Positions 8,141 through 16,702 of a stretch of DNA of 64,000 bases are shown here, one piece after another (position 1 is the stretch's first letter; each line of letters opens with the position of its first letter). Below the pieces are notes generated by a model, which worked only from the letters and a program-made list of their open reading frames with translations, did not search any database and had not been told where the DNA came from. Both the position numbers and the translations under genes were made by a program. The stretch spans positions 1,741,001 through 1,805,000 of the forward strand of contig NZ_CP015125.1 in the NCBI RefSeq assembly GCF_001653755.1, given 5' to 3'. This DNA comes from Dokdonia donghaensis DSW-1 (GTDB lineage Bacteria; Bacteroidota; Bacteroidia; Flavobacteriales; Flavobacteriaceae).

Positions 8141-9277
8141 TTATGTAGCTTGCCAAGTCTTAAGATATTGCTGGGCGACTTTTGTGTAGTGGTGATGGGT
8201 TTTTATAAAGTGATGTGCGTTCTCACTTATCTCTTCAAGAAGCGCAGGTGACGCTATGAGCTTTTCTAGATTTGCCACAATTTCATTTACATCTGGTGTC
8301 GCATCTATTGCCACCGTTTTATCTAATTGATATTGTGCTTTAAAATGCGGGCCAGCACCAGTAAAGACCACCTTACCTTTTGCCATAGACTCCAGCGCAT
8401 TGTAACCTTGATCGTGGGCATAAACTTGATCTAGCACAATATGTGCTTTATTATAAGCGGTAATATATTCATCATACGGTAGATTTTCTGTGGTGATGAT
8501 GTTTACCTTCTCGTTGTATTTATTGCTTATAATAGCAAGCGCTTGCTCAAAAAGGTCATTTCCTTTTTTGTAATAGTTATTTCTATTAATCCCGTGAAAG
8601 ATGGTAATAGGATACGTAAAAGCAATCTCCTGCTTAAGTATCTTATCTACGTTAATAGGGTTTGGGATGAGCCCCTTGTATAAACGATGATCTTTAAGAG
8701 GGAAATGATAATCAAGATCTGTAGCAATCACACCATCTACAAGCTTATATAGTGCCGTGTGTAATCTTTTATAAGCGGGTGCCAGGTACTTAAGCGCCGG
8801 GGCAAAAGATGTTTTTGTGAGTTTACCTTCCTTATAGGGTGTGGCAATTGTGTATGGCAACTCGTCTGTAAAAGCGTGGGTAACACTTATGTGGTCTGTA
8901 CCGCAAGAGAGGAGAAAGAGATTTTTATTATGCTCTTTGAGATACTGAGCTATCTCAAGTTCTAATGACGGCGTGGTGTTAAAACTAGACTCATTAATAA
9001 GTTGCACCACGTCATAACCAGAAAGTTGAGGTTTTAATTTTGTAAAGTGGTTACGCAGTGATTTTTCTGAAATATCAATACCGGTTAATTTAAGAATGCT
9101 CAGTTTTAGCTTCTTTTTCCAGCTAGAGGTATAACCTCTTTCTAGAGGGATGTCTACGGGAAATTTTTTAAAGCCATCGCCAGAGCCCACGAGGGTGACC
9201 TCGTGACCTAACGCGGTGAGACCTTCTTTGAGAGAATTATGAAGTCGGCTGTATTCGCCTACAAGTAAGATGCGCAT
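8141..9277 (-). CDS. Glycosyltransferase, GT-B fold (GT4-like)
   Basis: A 378-residue cytoplasmic or membrane-associated glycosyltransferase. It has an N-terminal Rossmann start (RILLVGEYSRLHNSL) and a C-terminal donor-binding region with GYNALESMAKGKVVFTG near the expected E-x7-E position, although the second acidic residue of that motif is not obvious. No transmembrane segment is seen. Donor and acceptor are unknown. It is transcribed leftward and begins at the same base as the frame of the rightward glycosyltransferase, so the two genes share a very short divergent region. It converges with the acetyltransferase without spacing. Confidence 0.75.
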   Translation of the reverse strand: MRILLVGEYSRLHNSLKEGLTALGHEVTLVGSGDGFKKFPVDIPLERGYTSSWKKKLKLSILKLTGIDISEKSLRNHFTKLKPQLSGYDVVQLINESSFNTTPSLELEIAQYLKEHNKNLFLLSCGTDHISVTHAFTDELPYTIATPYKEGKLTKTSFAPALKYLAPAYKRLHTALYKLVDGVIATDLDYHFPLKDHRLYKGLIPNPINVDKILKQEIAFTYPITIFHGINRNNYYKKGNDLFEQALAIISNKYNEKVNIITTENLPYDEYITAYNKAHIVLDQVYAHDQGYNALESMAKGKVVFTGAGPHFKAQYQLDKTVAIDATPDVNEIVANLEKLIASPALLEEISENAHHFIKTHHHYTKVAQQYLKTWQAT

Positions 9278-9281
9278 TGAT

Positions 9282-9289
9282 TATATTTG
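9282..9289 (+). promoter_or_regulatory. -7 box (TATATTTG) for the rightward glycosyltransferase
   Basis: A perfect TAnnTTTG element inside the longest open frame of the next gene. If used, transcription begins near 9296, which favours the TTG at 9310 as the start codon. Confidence 0.4.
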
Positions 9290-9309
9290 GTAAACAAAAA
9301 CTCCTTCTG

Positions 9310-10389
9310 TTGCCGAAAGATACTCATAAAAAAATTGCACTAGTTACCATTTCCTTATCTGGTGGTGGTGCAGAGCGGTCTACGGCATTTTTATCACAGA
9401 TACTCACAGGTCTCGGGCATACGGTACACATTATCTGTATAAGAGATGGGGTTTCGTATCCTTATAAAGGCACGTTATTTAATCTAGGTGCAGATAAGCG
9501 TGAGTACGACGGGCTAATTACAAAATATAAGCACCTCAAAAGATTAAAGGATTACTTACATAATGAGCAGTTTGACCTTGTTATAGATAGCAGGTCTCGA
9601 TCTTCTGCTTTAAAAGAATGGGTGTATACAAAGTACATTTATAAAGCCCAAAAAGTACTTTATATGGTGCGAAGTGCTCGATTAGAAACATATTTTCCAG
9701 TACCAGATGTGCTTGCAAAGTGGTTTTATGGTAAGCGTCATTTTGTAGGAGTTTCAAAAAGTATTGCTGCAAAGATTAAAGCGAGATACGGCTTTAAACA
9801 TATTCATCAGGTATATAACCCTATCCCAACAATGACTTTTGGTGAGAGCAATGTAAGCCTTCCGGAGACGTACCTTTTAGGGTATGGAAGACTGGTAGAT
9901 GATGTAAAGAACTTTAGTTTGATGATTTCCGCTTTCGCGAAAGCGAACTTAAAACTACCCCTCGTGATTATGGGGGATGGTCCAGATGCCAAAAAGCTAG
10001 CAACACTCTCAAAATCTCTTGGCATAAATGATAAAGTCATTTTTATAGGGCATCAATCTAATCCTGCACCAATAGTAGAGCGAGCATTGTGCACCTTACT
10101 CACCAGTCACTATGAAGGCTTCCCGATGGTGCTAGTAGAGTCGCTAGCGCTAGGCACTCCGGTTATAAGTGTAGATTGTGACTCCGGGCCAAAAGAGATT
10201 GTGGAAAACGGTATAAACGGTATGCTAGTAGCAAATTATGATGAGGTAGCTTTAAGTACCGCCATTCGTACATTTGTGCTAGATGGTGAGCTTGCCAGTA
10301 GCTGTAAAAAAAATGCGCAAGAAAGTGTAAAACATCTAGCCGCAGAACACATCGCTCTAGACTGGAAAAAAATACTAGATAGCTTATGA
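9310..10389 (+). CDS. Glycosyltransferase family 4
   Basis: About 359 residues, GT-B fold. The N-terminus KKIALVTISLSGGGAERST carries the glycine-rich acceptor loop of GT4 enzymes; the C-terminal half has GYGRLVDDVKNF, and the donor-site E-x7-E in EGFPMVLVESLALGTPVI. It probably adds a hexose to the lipid-linked glycan. The frame is open from a TTG at 9277, but TTG 9310 gives a normal N-terminus (five residues before KKIALV) and sits after a -7 box at 9282-9289; no ATG is available. The stop overlaps the fdtA-like ATG (ATGA). A palindrome copy encodes AFAKA. Confidence 0.85.
   Translation: MPKDTHKKIALVTISLSGGGAERSTAFLSQILTGLGHTVHIICIRDGVSYPYKGTLFNLGADKREYDGLITKYKHLKRLKDYLHNEQFDLVIDSRSRSSALKEWVYTKYIYKAQKVLYMVRSARLETYFPVPDVLAKWFYGKRHFVGVSKSIAAKIKARYGFKHIHQVYNPIPTMTFGESNVSLPETYLLGYGRLVDDVKNFSLMISAFAKANLKLPLVIMGDGPDAKKLATLSKSLGINDKVIFIGHQSNPAPIVERALCTLLTSHYEGFPMVLVESLALGTPVISVDCDSGPKEIVENGINGMLVANYDEVALSTAIRTFVLDGELASSCKKNAQESVKHLAAEHIALDWKKILDSL
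9930..9945. repeat. Palindrome copy inside the GT4 gene, 16 bp perfect
   Basis: CGCTTTCGCGAAAGCG read as SAFAKAN. Confidence 0.9.
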
Positions 10390-10775
10390 AAAATCTTATA
10401 GAAATACCTAGAATTACAGACCCCAGAGGCAATCTAGCTGTGATAGAAAAAGAGGTGTTACCTTATGCTATAAAGCGTGTGTATTATCTTCACGATGTAC
10501 CTAGCGGAGCATATAGAGGCGGTCACGCTCATAAAGAGTGTAAGGAGTTACTCATCGCTGTAAGTGGGAGTTTTGAAGTAGTGCTTGATAATGGCAACAC
10601 AAAAGAACGCATTATGCTTAGTAAGCCTAACCAAGGCTTGCTTATAGATGTAAACATCTGGCGGGAGTTAGAAAACTTTTCTTCTGGAGCAGTATGTCTC
10701 GTACTAGCATCTCACGAGTATGATGAAGATGATTATATACGTAACTATGAGACTTACAAGTCTTTAAAAAGCTGA
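10386..10775 (+). CDS. fdtA: FdtA/QdtA-like dTDP-4-keto-6-deoxyglucose 3,4-ketoisomerase (WxcM-like cupin)
   Basis: A 129-residue cupin of the WxcM/FdtA family. These enzymes move the keto group of dTDP-4-keto-6-deoxyglucose from C4 to C3, making the substrate for FdtB-type aminotransferases. Visible motifs are DPRGNLAVIE near the N-terminus, RGGHAHKECKELL with the catalytic histidines, GSFEVVLDNG, and the C-terminal SHEYDEDDYIRNYE typical of the family. It is translationally coupled to the GT4 gene and its 3' end overlaps the opposing GT2 gene by 12 bp. FdtA versus QdtA (galacto versus gluco stereochemistry) cannot be decided by eye. RmlA/RmlB, which make the precursor, are not in the window. 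Confidence 0.88.
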   Translation: MKNLIEIPRITDPRGNLAVIEKEVLPYAIKRVYYLHDVPSGAYRGGHAHKECKELLIAVSGSFEVVLDNGNTKERIMLSKPNQGLLIDVNIWRELENFSSGAVCLVLASHEYDEDDYIRNYETYKSLKS

Positions 10776-11696
10776 GAGTTTAATCCCTGCTCTTTCAAGG
10801 AAGCTTTGACTCTTAAAAGCAAAACGTAAGGCGTAGGTGGGTAGACTTAATAAAAAACGCTGTTTGCTATTGAGGTTGTTCATATCAAGATGCGCTAGAT
10901 AGGTGTTTACCTCACTTTTTTCTCCCCAAAGTCGGGCTCTTAGAATGAGGGAGTACCTGTTGAGATCAATAAACTTTTTGAGTTCCTCATTTGTTTTTTC
11001 TTCTTCTAGATATGCTAGATAGTCTGGTCTATCTTTTACAGAGCGAGTCCCTTTATAAAGGCTTTGTGGCGCATAGCGATAGGTTGCACAAGCTTTGGTG
11101 CTAAAGGCAATTCTGTATTGTAAACCTATGCGTATCCATAAGTCGGTATCTTGACCGCTTTTTATCTTTTCATTAAAATATCCTACATCCTCACATACAG
11201 AACGGTGTAAAACGGTGGAGCTACTCGTAAGTAATGTGTTTTTATAACTGCTTGTAAAGTAATCAAGGTCTAGAAAAGGGCTGTTATCTGGGTTTTCAAA
11301 GCTGTAGCTGTTAGGCCTTGTATGGTTTTTATATTCTTTGTGCACTGCCGTTGCAAATACGTAGTGCTCGGGATACACATTAATAAGTGCTGTAATTTCT
11401 GCTAGGTAGAAGGGAGCCCATAAATCATCACCATCTAGCAGTGCGATAAACAATCCTCTGGCAGATTTTATGCCTATGTTGCGTGCAGCGCCTGCTCCTA
11501 CGTTTTCTGCAAGCGGGAGATACATAATTTTTTCTGAAGCTATAGATTTTATGACAGCATCACTAGCATCTGTAGAGCCATCGTTTACTACTATAACTTC
11601 AAAGTCTTGAATACTTTGCTGTAGTACACTCTCTATGGTCTCCTTTACAAAAGGGGCTTTGTTATAAACCGTAATGACCACAGAAAATTTAGGCAT
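10764..11696 (-). CDS. Glycosyltransferase family 2
   Basis: 310 residues with a GT-A fold. The N-terminus FSVVITVYNKAPFVKETIES and VVNDGSTDAS are typical of GT2, the metal-binding DxD-type motif is LLDGDDLWAP, and the acceptor-side QDTDLWIRIG follows. There is no obvious membrane anchor. It overlaps the upstream GT2 gene by 8 bp, so the two are co-translated. Its 3' end overlaps fdtA on the other strand. Confidence 0.9.
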   Translation of the reverse strand: MPKFSVVITVYNKAPFVKETIESVLQQSIQDFEVIVVNDGSTDASDAVIKSIASEKIMYLPLAENVGAGAARNIGIKSARGLFIALLDGDDLWAPFYLAEITALINVYPEHYVFATAVHKEYKNHTRPNSYSFENPDNSPFLDLDYFTSSYKNTLLTSSSTVLHRSVCEDVGYFNEKIKSGQDTDLWIRIGLQYRIAFSTKACATYRYAPQSLYKGTRSVKDRPDYLAYLEEEKTNEELKKFIDLNRYSLILRARLWGEKSEVNTYLAHLDMNNLNSKQRFLLSLPTYALRFAFKSQSFLERAGIKLSAF

Positions 11697-12567
11697 TTTT
11701 TCGACTTTTTATATAGTAGTTCAGTCTGAATAAGTCAAACAGAAATAACGACGGTCTATTGCTCACGATGTTGTTTTGTATTCCTAATTTGAAGAGGCTA
11801 AAAATTGTAGGATATACGAAGTCTAGACGGAGTTTTCTTAATTTTTGATAAGCTTGCTGTAATGATGTGAAGTTTCTGCTTATACTCCCGCTATGCTCAT
11901 AATGTATGAGTGTGTCAATAGCCTGTAGTGACTTGTCTAGAAATATCAAATTATCTTCAAGACCCGTATGTACAATAGGGTTATCTATGTGTAAAACAGT
12001 GATTTTTTGATGATAAACTTGGTAAGAAAATATATTGTCAAGTCCGTAGCGCCTGCTCTCTACAATGTTTAGATTAATGAACACTTCTTTTTTTACAAGT
12101 ATATTTTGCGAGATAATATACGATGGGTTTTCCATTCGTAGTTCGGCATTTTTTGCCTCTCGATTTATACCGTATTTCCAGCGTAGCTCTTTATTTTTTG
12201 GTGGTATGTTTACATATGAAGTACCACCTACTATGATAGAGCTATCACTTTGTAATGCTGTGAGATAGTTTTTAATAAATTGATCGTTGTCAATGAGAAC
12301 ATCTGCATCAAGAAATAGAAGCCAGTTATACTGTGCACTTTTAGCAAGCTTAGAGCGCGTTGCTGTTCTTCCTAGGTTGCTTTCATTTTTAAGAGTACGC
12401 ACATTAGGTTGTGCAGTGAGTGCACTATTTTGTTCTTGGTATAAGGTTGAGGCATCATCACAAAAAATAAGTTCATAGACTACCCCTGCCTCTCGTGTCT
12501 GATCAAGGAGTGAGGTGACAAGTGCAGTAATACCTGTATTATATGTCGGGATAAGAATGGAAAGCAT
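11689..12567 (-). CDS. Glycosyltransferase family 2
   Basis: 292 residues, GT-A fold: LSILIPTYNTG at the start, FCDDAST in the nucleotide-binding region, and LFLDADVLID as the DxD region. It is the first gene of the leftward GT2 pair and lies next to ftsE at the edge of the polysaccharide cluster. The C-terminal region ends in a basic segment (FRLNYYIKSRKNA). Sugar specificity is unknown. Confidence 0.87.
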   Translation of the reverse strand: MLSILIPTYNTGITALVTSLLDQTREAGVVYELIFCDDASTLYQEQNSALTAQPNVRTLKNESNLGRTATRSKLAKSAQYNWLLFLDADVLIDNDQFIKNYLTALQSDSSIIVGGTSYVNIPPKNKELRWKYGINREAKNAELRMENPSYIISQNILVKKEVFINLNIVESRRYGLDNIFSYQVYHQKITVLHIDNPIVHTGLEDNLIFLDKSLQAIDTLIHYEHSGSISRNFTSLQQAYQKLRKLRLDFVYPTIFSLFKLGIQNNIVSNRPSLFLFDLFRLNYYIKSRKNA

Positions 12568-12651
12568 ACCTACAGACGAAAATACAATATTAAGATGATG
12601 TATGCCTACGCTTATAAAAACGGTAGCCAGTAGCTTGTCTTGGTAAAAGGA

Positions 12652-13335
12652 TTATACAGTCTTTTGTACAACCTCAAAAACTTTGTTACCGTCACACTTT
12701 AATGTCTTAGAAGGGTATTTAAGTAAAAGTGCATAGTCGTGTGTTGCCATAAGGATGGTATTGCCGTTTTTATTAATCTCCTGCAATACTTCCATAACCT
12801 CTACACTTGTTTGAGGATCTAAGTTACCTGTAGGCTCATCTGCCAGAATAAGTTCTGGGTCATTGAGCAAAGCACGAGCAATGGCGATACGTTGCTGCTC
12901 ACCTCCAGATAGCTGGTAAGGATATTTAAAGCCTTTACTTTTCATCCCTACTTTATCGAGAACGGCATCTATTTTAGCCTCCATTGCTGTTTTATCTTTC
13001 CAGCCGGTGGCCTTAAGCACAAATTTTAGGTTGTCTATTACCGTACGGTCATTTAGTAATTTAAAATCTTGAAAAACAACGCCCAGTTTACGACGTAAGA
13101 AAGGAATATTCTTTTCTTTGAGTCCGTTAAGGTCTACGCCTACTATGTTTCCTTTGCCCTCTGTGAGCGGTAGGTCACCGTAAAGCGTTTTCATAAAACT
13201 ACTTTTTCCAGATCCTGTTTTACCTATGAGGTATACAAAGTCACCTGGCTCTATGGTAACATTTACTTCAGAGAGAATGAGGTTTTCTCGTTGGTAAATT
13301 GCGGCGTGTGATAATTGAAGTACGGGTTGTGACAT
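12652..13335 (-). CDS. ftsE: FtsE-type ABC transporter ATP-binding protein
   Basis: A cytoplasmic ATPase of 227 residues that pairs with FtsX to control peptidoglycan hydrolases at the division septum. Walker A is GKTGSGKS, the Q-loop is VFQDFKLL, the signature is YQLSGGEQQR, Walker B is LILADEPTGNLD and the switch histidine is in MATHDYALL. The Q-loop and KLLNDRTV stretch are typical of FtsE rather than of LolD or MacB. The start at 13335 (MSQPVLQL) fits the family; an upstream in-frame ATG would add seven residues. ftsX is not adjacent, which I recall as usual in Bacteroidota. Confidence 0.88.
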   Translation of the reverse strand: MSQPVLQLSHAAIYQRENLILSEVNVTIEPGDFVYLIGKTGSGKSSFMKTLYGDLPLTEGKGNIVGVDLNGLKEKNIPFLRRKLGVVFQDFKLLNDRTVIDNLKFVLKATGWKDKTAMEAKIDAVLDKVGMKSKGFKYPYQLSGGEQQRIAIARALLNDPELILADEPTGNLDPQTSVEVMEVLQEINKNGNTILMATHDYALLLKYPSKTLKCDGNKVFEVVQKTV

Positions 13336-13507
13336 AAGTTTTGGTCTGAGTTTCAAAGTAACGGAATTTAGATGAAAGTGTTTTATGACCTTTTAAAAAT
13401 TTCTTTAAGTATCTCAGGTATATGATGCTCAGCGCTATTTGTATTAATTAAACAAGATTGTTAAAAACCCTTTTTACAACTTCACATAATTAACAAAGAT
13501 TTAGGTC

Positions 13508-13536
13508 GTTATCTTACTGTAAGAAAGATAACTTTG
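13508..13536 (+). promoter_or_regulatory. Promoter-overlapping inverted repeat upstream of the TPR gene
   Basis: GTTATCTT (13508-13515) and AAGATAAC (13525-13532) form a perfect 8-bp inverted repeat spaced by 9. Its right arm overlaps a -7 box TAACTTTG (13529-13536). The symmetry covers the -33 to -7 region, so a repressor or activator site is plausible. Confidence 0.45.
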
Positions 13537-13558
13537 AACAGGTTAGAAAAGGGCGTTT

Positions 13559-13580
13559 TTACGCTTTCGCGAAAGCGTAA
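13559..13580. repeat. Palindrome copy, 22 bp perfect intergenic form
   Basis: TTACGCTTTCGCGAAAGCGTAA in the leader of the TPR gene, 38 bases before its ATG. Confidence 0.92.
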
Positions 13581-13617
13581 TTCTTCCCACATAACATCAA
13601 TAAAACAACTCATAACT

Positions 13618-16600
13618 ATGCATAAAATCAAGTATGTACTTGTTGCATTATTTTTATACACCAGTATTGCAGTAGGGCAACAATCTGCAATTTATACAAA
13701 CGACCTCGCTCAGTTTAATAAGGCACTATCGTTATACAATAGCAAGCAGTACCTAGCATCTCAAACACTTTTTGAAGAAGTAAAAGCAAAGACTGATGAT
13801 ACAACGGTAAAAGGTGACTGTGCTTATTATATTGCAAATGCCGCTGTGAGACTCAACCAGCAAGGAGCAGATAACTTGATGCTTGCTTTTGTGACAGAGT
13901 ACCCTACAAGTACAAAGCGCAATAGTGCTTTTCTAGACGTAGCGCAGTATTATTTTGAAAATGGCAAATTTGCTTACGCGCGTAAATGGTATGATCGTGT
14001 AGATGAAGCAACGCTCACAGAGGGAGAGAAGGAGACTTTTTACTTTAATAATGGGTATGCTTATTTTAAGAGTAAGCGTTTTGACGAAGCAAAAAAATAC
14101 TTAAATCGCGTGCGCGATTCTCAAAAATACGGGGCGCAGGCTAAGTATTACATAGGGTTTATGGCATATGAAGGAGATGACTATGAGCAGGCAAATGAAC
14201 TTTTTGATGAGGTAGAAGCAGAGAGTGGTGGTGCATATAATGAAGACCTTGCTTATTTTAAAGCAGACCTTAATTTTAAACTAGGAAAATTTGACCAAGC
14301 CATCTCTGAAGGTAAGTCTCAGCTCGCAAATGCAAACCCAAAAGAGAAGTCCGAGCTTAACAAAATAATAGGTGAGAGTTACTTTAACCAGAATAAATAC
14401 AGCGAGGCATTACCATATCTTAAAGAGTATAAAGGTAAACGCGGGAAGTGGAATAATACAGATTACTATCAGCTAGGATATGCTTATTATAAACAAGGAG
14501 ATTATGCAAGCGCTGTAAATGAGTTTAATAAAATTATAGATGGTAATAACGGCGTTGCACAAAATGCATACTATCACCTGGCACAATCGTACATAAAACT
14601 TGATAAAAAGCAAGAAGCTCTCAATGCCTTTAAAAATGCAAGCGAGATGGATTATAACGAGACTATAAAAGAAGATAGTGGTCTCAATTATGCAAAACTT
14701 AGCTATGAGATAGGTAACGCATATAAGCCTACACCTACTGTTATAGCAGACTATATGGAAGCTTATCCAAAATCTCCGGCAAAAAGCGAGCTAGAGTCAT
14801 TACTTATAGATTCTTACATCACCTCAAAAAACTATAAGGAGGCAATGCAACTCCTTGAGAGCAATAATAGTTTTGATAATAAGACAGCTTACCAGAAGGT
14901 AGCCTTCTTATATGGGCTTGATTTATATAACGAAGGAAAATTTCCAGAGGCTAGCGCAGCTTTTACAAAATCGCTTAAAGAGCCACAAGACCCATTATAC
15001 GTTACAAGAGCAACCTACTGGAAAGCAGAGAGCGATTATATTGCAAATGATTTTAAGGAAGCCATTATAGGGTACAAACAGTTTTTAGGCAGCAGTAACG
15101 CTGCTAGTACTCCAGAATATGGTGATATAAACTATAACCTGGCCTATGCATATTTTTCTGATAAAAATTATGAGCAAGCAGCAATCTATTTTGAAAATTA
15201 TACAAAAGGAAATGTGCAAGACAGAACGCGACTTAATGACGCCTTTCTTCGTCTGGGAGATAGTCGCTTTATAAGCAGTAAGTACTGGCCAGCGCTAGAG
15301 GCATATAATAGTGCAATTGCTCTTAATGAAACAGATCAAGATTATGCGACTTTTCAAAAATCTATGAGTTACGGTTTTATAAAAAAGAACAGTGATAAGA
15401 TAGCAGGCCTTAAAAGTTTTGCGACAAAATTTCCGAGGTCTACCTATCGTGATGATGCATTATACGAGCTAGGTAATATGTATGTCTCACAAAATAATAA
15501 TGACCAGGCCATTGCGGCTTACGATAAGCTTGTAAGAGATCTACCAGGTAGCTCATACGTGTCAAAAGCGCTGCTCAAAAAAGCGCTTATTCTTGATAAC
15601 AACAACAACTCAGATGAGGCCCTTCGCATACTACGTGGCGTTGCGGCAGATTATCCTGGTACGCCAGAAGCACTGCAAGCAGTGACTACTGCAAAGCTTA
15701 TTTATATAGACTTAGGTCGTGTAGATGAGTACGGCCAGTGGGTGAGCACGCTAGACTTTATAGATGTTGAAGATGCAGAGCTAGATGATGCTGCATATGC
15801 CTCTGCAGAGAAGCAGTATGTAGAAAACAATATAAACCAAGCATCACGACTTTTTGAGGAGTACCTTGCTAATTATCCTAATGGTCAGCACGCGTTACAA
15901 GCTCATTTTTATGTGGGTCAGATCGCTTTCGCGAAAGCGGAATACCAACAAACTATACCGCACTATAAGTTTGTAATAGGTAAAGAGCGCAGTGAGTTTA
16001 CAGAGCAGGCACTGGCAAGACTGGCACAAGTATACCTTACTGCCGAAAATTATGTAGAAGCCATTCCAGTATTACAACGCTTAGAAACAGAAGCAGACTT
16101 CCCGCAAAACATCATTTTTGCACAATCTAACCTTATGAAGTCATATTATGAGGGAGATGATTATAATCAAGCGGTAATTTATGCAACAAAAGTGCTAGCA
16201 AACTCAAAAATAGATAACACTGTAAAAAGTGATGCTCAAATCATAATAGCACGTTCTTCTATAATAACGGGAGATGAGGTAAGAGCAAAAACAGCCTATG
16301 CAGAGGTGCAAAAAATTGCAACGGGTTCTCTAGCGGCAGAGGCTTTGTATTATGATGCTTATTTTAAAAACAAAGCAACAAGCTATGAAGCGTCTAACGT
16401 TGCTGTTCAAAAACTAGCAAAAGATTATAGTGGTTACAAAGAGTATGGTGCAAAAGGGCTTGTGCTTATGGCAAAAAACTTTTATGCACTAGGTGATGCT
16501 TATCAGGCTACTTATATACTTGAGAGTGTAATCACAAACTTTGCAGATTATCCAGAAACGGTAGAAGAAGCACAAACGCAACTTGCTATTATAAAAGAGG

Positions 16601-16638
16601 CAGAGGCAAAAACAAATGCTTCGGTAGAGAAAGGGTAA
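13618..16638 (+). CDS. Secreted tetratricopeptide-repeat protein (1006 aa)
   Basis: After a cleavable signal peptide (KYVLVALFLYTSIAVGQQ), almost the whole protein is made of TPR-like helix pairs with the recurring A-x3-[YF] and Y-x4-[FY]xxA pattern (for example YAYFKSKRFDEAKKYLNRV and YKQGDYASAVNEFNKII). Such long periplasmic TPR proteins act as scaffolds, often for outer-membrane assembly or secretion. ATG 13618 is chosen because the signal peptide begins there; the longer frame from 13534 would translate the leader and a palindrome copy. The gene is followed after 64 bases by an outer-membrane barrel gene, suggesting the two products work together. Its exact role is not known to me. Confidence 0.88.
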   Translation: MHKIKYVLVALFLYTSIAVGQQSAIYTNDLAQFNKALSLYNSKQYLASQTLFEEVKAKTDDTTVKGDCAYYIANAAVRLNQQGADNLMLAFVTEYPTSTKRNSAFLDVAQYYFENGKFAYARKWYDRVDEATLTEGEKETFYFNNGYAYFKSKRFDEAKKYLNRVRDSQKYGAQAKYYIGFMAYEGDDYEQANELFDEVEAESGGAYNEDLAYFKADLNFKLGKFDQAISEGKSQLANANPKEKSELNKIIGESYFNQNKYSEALPYLKEYKGKRGKWNNTDYYQLGYAYYKQGDYASAVNEFNKIIDGNNGVAQNAYYHLAQSYIKLDKKQEALNAFKNASEMDYNETIKEDSGLNYAKLSYEIGNAYKPTPTVIADYMEAYPKSPAKSELESLLIDSYITSKNYKEAMQLLESNNSFDNKTAYQKVAFLYGLDLYNEGKFPEASAAFTKSLKEPQDPLYVTRATYWKAESDYIANDFKEAIIGYKQFLGSSNAASTPEYGDINYNLAYAYFSDKNYEQAAIYFENYTKGNVQDRTRLNDAFLRLGDSRFISSKYWPALEAYNSAIALNETDQDYATFQKSMSYGFIKKNSDKIAGLKSFATKFPRSTYRDDALYELGNMYVSQNNNDQAIAAYDKLVRDLPGSSYVSKALLKKALILDNNNNSDEALRILRGVAADYPGTPEALQAVTTAKLIYIDLGRVDEYGQWVSTLDFIDVEDAELDDAAYASAEKQYVENNINQASRLFEEYLANYPNGQHALQAHFYVGQIAFAKAEYQQTIPHYKFVIGKERSEFTEQALARLAQVYLTAENYVEAIPVLQRLETEADFPQNIIFAQSNLMKSYYEGDDYNQAVIYATKVLANSKIDNTVKSDAQIIIARSSIITGDEVRAKTAYAEVQKIATGSLAAEALYYDAYFKNKATSYEASNVAVQKLAKDYSGYKEYGAKGLVLMAKNFYALGDAYQATYILESVITNFADYPETVEEAQTQLAIIKEAEAKTNASVEKG
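15924..15939. repeat. Palindrome copy inside the TPR gene, 16 bp perfect
   Basis: Read as IAFAKAEY, which fits the A-rich helix pattern of a TPR unit. Confidence 0.9.
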
Positions 16639-16702
16639 TAGTATTAGTACAATATATATTTAAACACGTTAGTCTAACAACGTAAAAAATAAAACACATT
16701 TT

